DNA from: Nematostella vectensis
Taxonomy: Eukaryota; Cnidaria; Anthozoa; Actiniaria; Edwardsiidae
Direction: 5' to 3'
Length of the DNA stretch: 60,000 nucleotides
Assembly: GCF_932526225.1 (NCBI RefSeq)
Contig: NC_064042.1
Span: 14,025,040 to 14,085,039, forward strand
The first letter of the stretch is position 1. Each line of letters begins with the position of its first letter. Both the position numbers and the translations under genes were made by a program. Below, one piece after another: positions 42,749 to 53,381 of the stretch. Under the pieces are notes generated by a model that saw only the letters and a program-made list of their open reading frames with translations, did not search any database and was not told the origin of the DNA.

Positions 42749-45270
42749 TTGAAGTATAATGTGATAGTGGCTAGAGACTGCACATAATAGGGTGAATATC
42801 TAATTAATCTGATCAGAAATATCATAGGTCTTGTAAGGGGGAGGGGAGGGTAACATTCGCCAGGTGCATGTTGTTATACAAACGAAAAAAAAAAATTATC
42901 GGTTTATGGGGATCGACTCGCCATAAGGTAAGGGGTCGTCCACACTAACTGGGATTCAAAAGTATCCGGATTCGTATCGCTGAAAACACATCACTTGATT
43001 CGCGTCCACATAATCGTTTTCGCAGGAAGTTTCGCCTGGATCCAGCCGTCCACACTAATACGGATTCAAACGAACGATGATAGGTACAGCGTGACGTCAT
43101 TTTCATGATATGCGCATGCTCAAAGCAGCGCGCGCCTGCGATATGACGCCCGTTTTCATTTTGATACGGATTCGACCGTCCACACTACGGACCAAAGTAT
43201 ACGGATTCATTTTGATTCACTTCAACGGCGTTTTCAAATGTATCCGGATTCGCTGGATCCGACCTCCGTGCTTGTGTGGACGGAAGGCCTAAACGTATCA
43301 AAAAGTACACGGATTCAAACGACCCTGTCCCCAAGGGCTTCTGGGTAGACGCCATACTCAAAATCACCCAGGAGTCTCTTGGATCCCCATAAGTTATTAT
43401 GGCGGTGTTGCTTTGAAGGCCATAACTTACGAAACTGACAAGTTCGAAGGAAAAAAACTGTAAGTGCGGGCAAACCCTCTGTATACAGGTCCATAGGGGG
43501 CATATAATCTTTAAAAAAGTACTTAGCAACTTTATAAAAGTAAGTTATGTATAAAGAAACAATTCTAACCGGACATTATAATTTTAAGCTAGTAAAAACT
43601 TATAACCCCAAAATTGTTAAAACTGTTGCCTTAACAAACCATTTCTTTTATTGGAGATCACCTAAAAAATGAACAGTTCGATTATAACAAAACCGGAGAT
43701 TTCGTAAAAAAAAACGGAGAATTCGGGAGAAAATAGGCCTTTCCTTTCCCCTGCCCTTAGCCATGATTTTCTATGTGTGGATGCAAAGCATAGATATGAA
43801 GCCTATATGCAAAAACTCTCCGATTTGGAGACTCTTCAGTGAAAAAAAAAAAACGGGCTTACTGGTGGTTAAAAGGGGGGGGGGGGGGGGGGGTGAATGC
43901 AGCACTAGCTATGTGCCAGAGATTTCAAACAATAAAACATGAATGATTGGTAGATCTCTGTTTGGCTTTATGTCCATTGTACTGGTTACAGTTTAACACA
44001 TAAAATTATGCTTTCCTTCCCTTTAACAGAAATGGTAGAAAATGGGGAATGTAGAATAGCCGATGGGTAGATCTAGTAGTTGGCCAAGAGAGCGACAGTT
44101 CAGCTTTATTTCACACAACCCACATTTGCTGCCCCCCCACCACCTCCATCACCCATAAAACCAGCTCTTTTTCATGGCCAAATTTCCTGGGTTTTCTTCA
44201 ACAAAAGCCAAAGCATTCCTTTCTTCCACACCTAGCTTTGCACCCCAGGCTCCCAGCGTATTCACAGAACAAAGGAGACAAATTTCAGAAGATTTTAATT
44301 TATTGCGTTAAACCCTCAAATTATTTGTCCCAGTATTTGTATGCTAGCTCTAGAACAAGCTAGAATTCTACAAGGTTAATGAATTCGAAAATGAATTTGA
44401 ATGAATGCAGGTGAAAACCTGTAATAAATAACATCAGTTTGCAAAGACTTTAAAAAAATATGACGTATACAATAATAAAAAGAGAAGCATGTTTTGCAAG
44501 TCTTAGCATCCAAACTGATGTTACTTATTTTTTTAAAAATGAAAATAAAGTAAACAGCCATACATGGCTTTGGTGCATACAATGTGTTTTTGTATGTTTG
44601 CTTTTGTAACTTATATCCTTTTTATAAGTTTTTGTTTACTCCTTTGCATGATGTTAAGAAATTATTAAACCTAAACACTGAAAACATTAACATTAACAGC
44701 AAAACCTGGAATTACAAATTTAAACAAAACACAATACCAAGGCACACAAATGTCGTTATACAAATATATCTCTTTTATATGGAATCAAAAGGAGAGCCTC
44801 TGAAGAGTAAAAATCCTGTTTAAAAATACCAGTGATAAGTTTAAGCTCATACTGCACATGCTGTTATAGAAAATATTCTTTCAAGAGTAAAAATATAGGC
44901 CTCTATTTCTGTAAGAAAATTGTACGAAGATTAGTAATGCTGCAGATTTAAATTGTGCTCATGAAATAGAACATTGATTCCTATGTAAGACTTTTCTCCA
45001 ACTACAGTAGTAACTTAAAACACTAACACATATAACACTGCATAACTACAAAAGTATTCAAGTGTGTTTTCTATCACACTTATTTAGGTTTCTTAACAGA
45101 ACTTGTTCATTAGTGTTGCCTTCTCATCTAGCAATATCTTGCAGTGAGAGGTGTTACTACAATGTATTTGCAAAAAGACCTAATGAATCTTGATGCAAAC
45201 ATGTTCAACAAGGACAATAGCACTTGCTGTGGCCAGAACTTTATGCTTCCCACAGGGGTCTTCGCTTAAC
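42749..45270. other. Intergenic DNA between NPC2 and SLC16 (convergent 3' ends)
   Basis: 2.5 kb holding both genes' 3' UTRs. It contains a repeat element (42932-43290), a 19-base G run (43875-43893) and AT-rich sequence. The frames at 44376-44823 are AT-driven and not credible. No RNA gene seen. Confidence 0.6.
42932..43290. mobile_element. Short repeat element with GTCCACACTA motifs
   Basis: Starts GGGGTCGTCCACACTAAC and ends with the inverse type GTGTGGACGGAAGGCC. The interior repeats GTCCACACTA and CGGATTCAAA/CGGATTCG several times. About 360 bp, non-coding. A MITE-like origin is likely, but the termini match over only about 13 bases. Confidence 0.5.
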
Positions 45271-46076
45271 TCAAACTGTCGTCATCTTCCCAACTGCACC
45301 AGATGATGAATTATCATCTTGGTCATTGGCATATGATGCAGGCATAGCACCACTTGAAACAGAAATACACCCAATGCTACCACCATATTTGGATGCAGAG
45401 ATCTGCTTGGGTACCCCCAAGTCAAGATGACGACGGACAAGGGAGAAAACAGAGGGACTAAGCTCTCTTTTGAGTTCCAACACTCTGCTTCTCCTTACAG
45501 TTACATGATCATCAATGTTATCATCAAGCAAGCAAGTCTCACGTATGGGCGGTAATGGATTACTAAGACTTGTTGTACTCAGGAATGCATTTCTGCTCAA
45601 AACACTGTTGATGCTTTGTTGTGAGGCATTGAAGCTGAGTCTATTTTCAAGTAGATTTATGTCATGGAAGTGCTCAGAATTTGGCCTGGGTGGCAGATCC
45701 TGAGTAAGAACACGTTTCAGTAATGGTGACTGCATGACCACGCTCTGCGAACTGCGATGAACTTGAGGCGGAAGAAGAGGTGTTGGGGGACAAGATGACT
45801 CCAAAGGAAGTGTGGGTGTCGGTGGCTCAATGAATAACTGAGGAATCTGGTTTTCTGATTGGTACCCAGAGCTGTTGTCTTCTTTCAGTGGTTTTTCAAA
45901 GTCATGTTCTTCATCTAGAATCACCTCAAACTTGCCACAGTGCTTGTGCATCTCATCATCTTCTTGGGGAGGCATCAGGAATGGGATGCCGAACATCATG
46001 CATGCTGCAATCACAGGCACTGCTCCAGCTACATAAAAGGCCAGCTCATAAGACTTGGACATGTCATAGATAAAAC
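45271..46076 (-). CDS. SLC16 exon 4, last TM and cytoplasmic tail
   Basis: 806 nt from CCAG|GTTTT. FYVAGAVPVIAACMMFGIPF is the last membrane helix. The remaining tail of about 235 residues is Pro/Ser-rich and ends at a stop at 45273-45271. This is longer than the tails of typical MCT1-4. Confidence 0.9.
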
Positions 46077-49000
46077 CTGGAATGATAAAAACACAGCATA
46101 AAATTAAATGTGGTATCTATATCGAAGAATTTAAATAGTAGGTATCAATACGAAATAATGATGACATTGAAGCTTTTTTCTTATGGTACACTAATGATAC
46201 ATCATCTGCTAACTATAACATTGTATATTAGAGTCCCAACGTTGTTACTCCAATTATCAGTCTTGCCATCACTAAAAATTGGGGAGGTGGTCTTTACAAA
46301 AGTAAGTTAAAAACACTGCTTTAATACTGAAATCATATTGTCAGAAGGTGGCAAGAGAGACCTGAGTGCTTACCTGCAATGGGAGGCCCAAGAGTAAGTG
46401 GCACAGACTTAATTGCAAACAGAACTCCAACACCAGTTGCCATGTTATTTCGACCCACAATATCTCCAGTTAGTACAGGAGCCAGAAGCACATAACAGCC
46501 TTCAAAGAATCCAAAGAAAGCGGCATAGAACGCCAGGCCAGCATATGTTGAGAAGGCAGGGCAGATGGTGTTGCTGATGCCAATCATGAGGAATGAAAAC
46601 TGGTAGAGGTATAGGCGGTTGACTTTGGGGTGGTCAGCAATCTTGCCAAATATTAGACGTCCAATTGTTGATCCCACTGACATTATGCCGATCAGTAGGG
46701 TTGCCATGTAAATGTCAATGCCTTGGATTGTGGCCAGACTTATCTAGAAATAAAAGATAAAAAACTTAGTTCTGTGTAGCTTGTACAACTTTGAACACAT
46801 TTACAAATAATATAATAAATGGATAAATGCGTACATGGCATGCAAACAATATATTAGAAGCCACTTAGTCCATATAAGTGTTGAGTCTGACAAACTAAAG
46901 AATATCATTGCTTTCTATTGTAAGCCAGCATAATTAGACTTGTTAGTCAATTGAAGCTTCCCAAGGCTTCAAACAGGTATCACAATCTGTGCCTTTGTTT
47001 CAATGAACAAACATTTATTATTATTTTGCTAACACTTACCAGATGGACAAATGGGACAAAGTAGCCCAACATCCACAATGACAGAGAAGCAGCCCACAAA
47101 AGGTAAGCCTTGTTTTTGAACAGACTGAAGTCTAAGAATTTCAAGCAGCCCTTCTTCTTGTTAGCTTCTTGGTGCTTCGTCTCATACTTGGCTGCATTCA
47201 GGAATGGCGTGTTTATTGGTCTGTAGATGGCAGAGACAAGGACAATACTAGAAATCATAGCGGCTGAGATCCTCATCGTGTTTCGCATCCCAACAGCTTC
47301 TATGATTTTCTGTAGAATAGGTCCCATGGCCAGGGACCCTACACCACTACCAGCTGATGTCAGGCCATTTGCCAGGGAGAGGCGCTTGTTGAAGTAGGTG
47401 CCCAGGATGATGACGGATGGGAAGTAACACATGCTAGCTCCTACTCCAAACATGAGTCCATAGGTCAAGTCCATGATATAGATGTTGGGTGAAACTGAAC
47501 CTAGCAGACACCCTCCTGCCGCGATAATGCATCCTACGACAGTTGTCAGGCGGCAGCCGATCTTTTTGCACAGGGTGGTACCAAGAGGCCCAAGGAGGAA
47601 CATCATGCCGTAGGTGATAGAACCTACCCATGCTGCACAGAGAACAAATCAAAAAGGTAAGATGAAGAGTATTAGATTAATGGCATAACAGTGCGACACA
47701 ACCTACCCATGCTGCATAGAGAACAGATCAAAAGGTAAGATGAAGAGTATTAGATTAATGTCATAACAGTGCGACACAGCCTACCCATGCTGCACAGAGA
47801 ACAAATCAAAAGGTAAGATGAAGAGTATTAGATAAATGTCATAACAGTGCGACACAGCCTACCCATGCTGCATAGACAACAAATCAAAAGGTAAGATGAA
47901 GAGTATTAGATAAATGGCATAACAGTGCGACACAGCCTACCCATGCTGCATAGACAACAAATCAAAAGGTAAGATGAAGAGTATTTGATTAATGTCATAA
48001 CAGTGCGACACAACCTACCCATGCTGCATAGAGAACAAATCAAATAAGCTTTTACTGATCTATTCAAGTCGATAAACATTATGTACACTCATTCTAAAAA
48101 AAACACAATTGAAAGTCGGCTTGAGGGGGCTCTGACATTTTCCTTATTGCGTGGCATGGGAGCTAGAACTTTCTTTAACACGCTGAGTGAGGCACGTTCT
48201 GCTGAGTAGCCCCCCCCCCCCCCCCCCCCCAGCTCACTGCCCGTGTCACGCGCTAACCCAACAATAAAGGCCTTTTATTCTAGCGCTTTCGTGAGAGAGC
48301 CAAAATCCCTTTTTTACAGCGCAAAAGACAGGTCAATCAGTCCCTCGCGCTAGAGACTTCTACTGGGTAAATAATCGACAAATTCCAGGCTTTTTATTTT
48401 CCAAAATCAAACGTAATCGTTTGCTCGCGTTAGATTAGGCATGGATGAGCGCGTGCGCTAATTATTTTGTTGTTTCCTCCCACACTCTAAATAAATCACA
48501 TGATTAGGTACTATAACAGAAAGAGTGTTTTCCATAAGAAAAGACAGTGAATATTTTTTACACTTGGTGGATTTTTATTTGACCTTTAGCAGGAGGTGTG
48601 TTTGGGCTTGCCTCGCGTCATCAGCCTAATGCAAATCCGGATTTTCAAGAAAAATTGTGAAATACATATAGAGTTATATTTCAAACATTTTGTCTTGATT
48701 GAAAAAAACAAAACAATTTCGTCAATTTGATTCTATGTGGATTTTGTGTTAAGGGGTAAAAAAAATACTGAAATAAGGAAACTAGTCTTAAATTAAAACC
48801 AGCGATAAGAACGAATTATAGAGGACCCATATTGAAGGATGTCGAGTTGATTGACGATAGAGCGATTATTTTCGTTATGCAATAAAAACTGTGCAACTTT
48901 GAAGGTCATTATGTTCTGGCTCCCTTGAGGTTTTGTTTTATGCGCTTCTAATATTGTTTGTCAATGTTGTGCTGTCAAACAGCTGATAAAGAACCCAAGC

Positions 49001-50220
49001 GGTCAAAAACTGTCAGTTCTAGGTTTTTGCTTCGACAGGATAGGTAGAAACATCACGAATCGTGCCAGCGTCCACGCAAGTTGTGAATCTGTTAGCTTGT
49101 AATCAAAGTTTGACCACAAGTTTAAACAAAGCTTATTCCCTGGCTTTAAATCTTGTTTATCTGACTTTTAAATGAGATGAAGCATTAATCTTACCCATTG
49201 TTAAAATACAAGCCCAAGTACTCTTTTGTTTGTATGTTCAAATGTCAGAAAGACATCTTCAAAGTTTTAATTTTTACTTTCAAGATCTGGGCGGTTGGGT
49301 GTTCAAACTTCTCTAGGGGCGATTTTATATTTTTAGACCGCTCGCAGGGTAAAGCCTATAACCGCTGTGTCAATCAAAATGAAACTGCTTCCTATTGGTG
49401 CAAAACCGGTTTGACAGGAAATTATACCTTGACATTTGCTCGAACTTGCACGTGATTCGAATCTCTCAAGAAAATCTTGTCAAGAAATTATCCGCGACCC
49501 TCATAAAATTAAGTTTTAAAACTTCAAAAACGTGAAAAAATTTATTCGCTGAGAATATTATGATCAGCTGTTTAAAAATCGAAGTAATTATAGCACATGG
49601 AAATAATACCTACTGATCGGAAAGATCTAAAGTCCAGTCACAAAAGTGCCCTCTATACCTCTGATTATCTTTTCGCTTATAACATAAATTCAAAATCGGA
49701 ATTATATAAGCTAGCATACGTATGCCTTATTCTCGGCCCGTCAGTTAAGGTAACTCCGTATTTAAATGTTGAAGTCACGCGAACTCAGCATTTTGTCGCA
49801 AGGTTTATAATCGCTTTATCAAAGCTAACGCTGTGTGCGTTCCGGAATATTCATGTAGCAATACCCCCCAAACGATTATTGGGGTATATTTTAGTCGAGC
49901 GCACGTAAATTAAAACCTGTACAATGCGTTCATTACAAAACCGAAATGACAAAACAACCAGTCTCATTTGCATGTTGTTTTTCATCCCTAGAAAATTGAT
50001 TACTAAACAATTAAGAAGGAAGACTCGTACCTGCTTCAGCTTTCCCGACCTTGAATTCTTGCAAGAGTTCCACATAAATTACTCCGAAATTGTTCATAGT
50101 TCCTAGCACAATAAATTGTGTGATAAACGCGGCGAGGCAAACGAGCCATCCCCATCCGCCGTCAGGGTAATCCACCAGAGGCTCCGGCTTTTCGTCCAAA
50201 CTCTTCTTGCAGCAGCGCAT
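45271..50220 (-). CDS. SLC16-family monocarboxylate-type transporter (4 coding exons)
   Basis: Exons in mRNA order: 50220-50031, 47632-47040, 46743-46374, 46076-45271. Introns are GT-AG with matching phases 1, 0 and 1, summing to 1959 nt and 652 aa. The MCT signature DGGWGW (PDGGWGWLVCLAAFITQF) sits in TM1. Exons 2 and 3 carry further helices (FGVGASMCYFPSVII, RLSLANGLTSAGSGVGSLAM; IGIMSVGSTIGRLIFGKIAD), giving the 12-TM, 6+6 major-facilitator layout with a charged loop between TM6 and TM7 (about 47200-47130). The tail is long, polar and Pro/Ser-rich. The family moves lactate, ketone bodies, aromatic amino acids or other solutes across the plasma membrane; substrate cannot be told from sequence. 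A TATA-driven leader exon is inferred at 57049-57180. Confidence 0.9.
46374..46743 (-). CDS. SLC16 exon 3
   Basis: 370 nt, phase 0 to 1. Encodes TM8-TM11 (IGIMSVGSTIGRLIFGKIAD; FYAAFFGFFEGCYVLLAPVL). Confidence 0.9.
47040..47632 (-). CDS. SLC16 exon 2
   Basis: 593 nt, phase 1 to 0. Starts at GTGCAG|CATGGGTAGG and ends ATCTG|GTAAGT. Encodes TM2-TM7 including the conserved Gly-rich helices. Its acceptor is the 3'-most of six nearly identical copies. Confidence 0.9.
47620..48050. repeat. 78-bp tandem repeat spanning the SLC16 exon-2 acceptor
   Basis: Starts of CCTACCCATGCTGC at 47623, 47702, 47780, 47858, 47936 and 48014 give six copies at 78-79 bp spacing. On the minus strand each copy contains TTGTTCTCTRTGCAG followed by CATGGGTAGGTT, the real exon-2 acceptor and first exon bases. 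Only the 47632 copy leads into the long open frame; the others run into a TGA after 10 codons. Confidence 0.92.
47633..50030. other. SLC16 intron 1
   Basis: 2.4 kb. It holds the 78-bp acceptor repeats (to 48050) and a 21-base C run at 48210-48230. The rest is AT-rich. A plus-strand frame at 49198-49455 is not credible as a gene. Confidence 0.7.
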
Positions 50221-50363
50221 TTCGTGTTAGCGGTTCTTTCCAGACCAGCTTCTTGCACCGGTGTTGGGTGCTTGGCGCGCGCTCTGGGGCGCTGAAATTC
50301 TAGCGATTTGAGATGTTTTTTCGTCGCTTGTTCTCGGGACCTCTCAGCAGTGTATAGCACAAC
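50031..50363 (-). CDS. SLC16 exon 1 (coding 50220-50031, with 5' UTR)
   Basis: ATG at 50220. The coding part runs to CAG|GTACGAG at 50031 and includes TM1 and the MCT signature. Upstream, CTCGCTTGCAG|GTTGTGC (acceptor at 50365-50364) shows that the 5' UTR part begins at 50363 and is spliced to an upstream leader. Confidence 0.88.
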
Positions 50364-53174
50364 CTGCAAGCGAGAATCAAACAGCGATCGGAGAACTGTC
50401 AGGATTATTTGTTACGGGCGCGTGACGTCACTGAGCGCCGATCCGCCGCGCTGATTGGCTGCCAGAGCCTGTTTACACCACACTTATTGGTCCTGATTGA
50501 CACGCGTTTTCTCTGTACTGCTTTTATGAGGTGGTTCGAGTGGATGACAAAGGAGAGATATTGCTGAAGGTGTGAAACTCATGTGACGTGGGGAATTTGC
50601 ATTTTGGAACAAAAATATCGAAAACAGCTTTCATTATGGTCACGAAAATTTAAAATTGTTTTTCATATCGCTTTTATTCCTCTGTCAAACATTCCCCTTG
50701 GCCTTGTTGCAAAGCCTATTATTAAACAGAACCGGAAACGGCGTCACATTTCTCCCTAGCTACGCAAAAAATTCTCGTATTTCTTAGTCGATTCTGCCTA
50801 TTCCATTATTGACTTAGGTCTCTAAACTAAAAGTATTCAAAGTGCTTTTATGAACGGTCCATGTTATCAACCAAAACGAGAATCGATTTTGTGGAAGCTT
50901 CAAAAACATTACCATCATTTTCTGGCCGTATTATTATTCCAGTCTTTGAAATCAAAATTAAATTATTTTCATAACTCGAGCTCATTTTTAAGCAAATGTT
51001 TTTATTTTCTTCAACAGTCCAGATTATTATAGAAAAAAATGACATAATTTCTTAATGATGATTTTAAGGGAGCCTTTCTATTCTATAAATTATCGCTAAC
51101 TTATCACTTTTCTTGTCCAGATGACCGGAATGAATAAATTCTTTTGTTCTTTGTCTTGAAGCTAACATCTATTCAAAAACTTATCTTTATTTTTGGAACG
51201 AATAAGCGCTGGTTGGTATATGCTAAACACTTACTGGCGAGTACCAAACCTTTTATTTGTTAATTTTTTCCTGTGCTTTTTGCAATCTCCGATTTGCGAT
51301 CAAAAGTAGCGAACAAAAATTATTTTCCATTCCGCGTTTTAGAATTTTGCCGTATACCGTCCTTAATATTTTCGGCAAGAGTTTCCCGAGGTGAGTTTCC
51401 CAGGGCAATCCAATCACGGGCCCCCGGAATCGAGCAAACCGACAGGCCGCGAAAAATCGAGCAGGACAAATATCTGTTACCTCAGATATGAAATGGTCGG
51501 TCCCTTGACATAGCCAAACTTCAACTCTTTGATTAACGAAAATATTATATTGAAACCAATTGGTAAAGAAAACATACATGGATCCAGATATAATAATATC
51601 CCACTCGACGCTAGTGTTTCCTCTACCCAGTTTGAGGTAACTCGGAAGTTCTCTGTTTATTTTTTAGGCTGATGATGAACTTCGAGTGACGTCCCGCAAG
51701 TATCTCGCGGGGGCGGGTGAGGTAGGAACCGTGTTTGTGGACGGAAAACAGCGGGAATAAACTCATTGTCACCGCTCGCTCCTGTCTTGGCGATATCTAA
51801 ACTTTGCAGAATAGTGCTCCTAGAAATTGTATTATATTCTTTCAAAAGCCATATGGTTTTGTAAGAAACTAGTAAGTACTAGTTTTGCTCGAGAGCGCTT
51901 CATAAGGCCGGGCCTTGAGAGCGGTCGGAATGTACGACGCTAGGGTCTCCGAAAATCCAGAGCTTGGTGAAATCCAAATCAAAGAACGAATCGAATTCAA
52001 GCCCCGAGAGAGGTATTTTCTTCGGGTAGTGCACACGTGAGACGGTGATTGAGTAGGGCTTGACAGGGTTTCACCAAAGAAGGGACAGTAGGCCTGGGGT
52101 GCGGTGATAGACTACCTCTGTCTTGCCGCCGATCGCATGCAAGGGCCCTGAATTTTGTCCCAGATGCGAGCTTTGATATGAGATATGAGAATACGGAAAA
52201 TCGTCCTAAAATTGCGAGCACTTGGATGTAACATTCTATTCCTGGTTTTCTTCGTTCATGGTGCTGAGTCATGCTAAATAAGCCACAGACCGCTTTTATG
52301 ATAATCGGATTCGTCTGGGCCTCTTTCTACTTCACGCTGTCACTGTTTCGTAATTTCTAAGTGGGAATTCTATCACTTTCACCTGCGTTAGTTGTCAATT
52401 TAGTAATTTCTTAGTGGGAATTCTATAACTTTTACAAGCTCCAGCAAGCCAAAATCTTTATAAAAACATAAAATATAGACAAGGACTAGACCTTGGCTAA
52501 AGCACAGCGACATTCTTGAGAAAATAAGCGAGCAAGGAATTTACTGGGAATAAGATATCGAACAGATAATAAAAATGTGTGTTAAACGTTCTCCCAGAGA
52601 TATCAAATGGTCGGCAGTTCCTTGTGGACGATTATCGCGGCGGCACAGCCGCGGGCGGAACTCTTAAACAGCTGTAATAAAGATCCTGTCCGACGTGGGA
52701 CAATACTCTACTGTTTGCCCTAACTCAACGCAAATGGACTGTGGATATGTTATATTTTACTACAAATACATAAGAAGATATAATACAGGATACCAATTGT
52801 CTGTGGGATCCTAGTATTACACGCTGCGCCAGACTGCCTTTAAACCCCCTTTTTTTTTTTTGTAAATGTTTACGCATTCAAGACATGTAGAGATGTTGGA
52901 TTAAACTTGTTCTATCTTCGAGCGTTCTAGTTTCTACGGCTCGCGCATTCGTGTACTACTTGAATGAGTCAAGGTGCGACTTCGCTTGGGTATCGGATAC
53001 GCCTGGGGCGAGAGCCGGAATTGGGTTTCCATTGGTTTAGCTAGTCACCTGCTGCTAACAGAGGCGAAGATCTTTATAAAAAAAAAAAACCCTACTGATT
53101 CCTGCTGTTTATATGATAATATACCGCAGTCACACACAACTCAGTCCGTTTGCACACTAAACACTAGACTGCGT

Positions 53175-53261
53175 AGCGGCTCAAGGGAGAGGATCTGGGA
53201 AGAGGGGGCGAGAGAAGACAAAGCGAGCGGCCGGCCGCCCCTCTCCTTCCCTTGAGCCGCT
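53175..53261. other. Short inverted repeat, 87 bp
   Basis: AGCGGCTCAAGGGA at the left and TCCCTTGAGCCGCT at the right form a 14-bp perfect stem, extended by GAGGA/TCCTT. The loop is purine-rich with GCGGCCGGCCGC. It may be a MITE remnant or a regulatory hairpin. Confidence 0.6.
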
Positions 53262-53353
53262 GCGAAGGCTAACGGGAACACGTGAATTAAGGTATACGAA
53301 GCAAAGTCGATCAATTTACCAGTTACTTGCAGATATAACGCCACATCATATTA

Positions 53354-53381
53354 TGTAACGCGACATCGAAGTCGCGTTACA
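53354..53381. other. Perfect 11-bp inverted repeat (hairpin)
   Basis: TGTAACGCGAC, a 6-base loop (ATCGAA), then GTCGCGTTACA. A perfect stem in otherwise ordinary AT-rich DNA. Confidence 0.7.

Noticed and set aside
50103-50369. 88-codon minus frame over SLC16 exon 1
   Set aside because: It overlaps the real coding frame in another phase and has no protein-like pattern.
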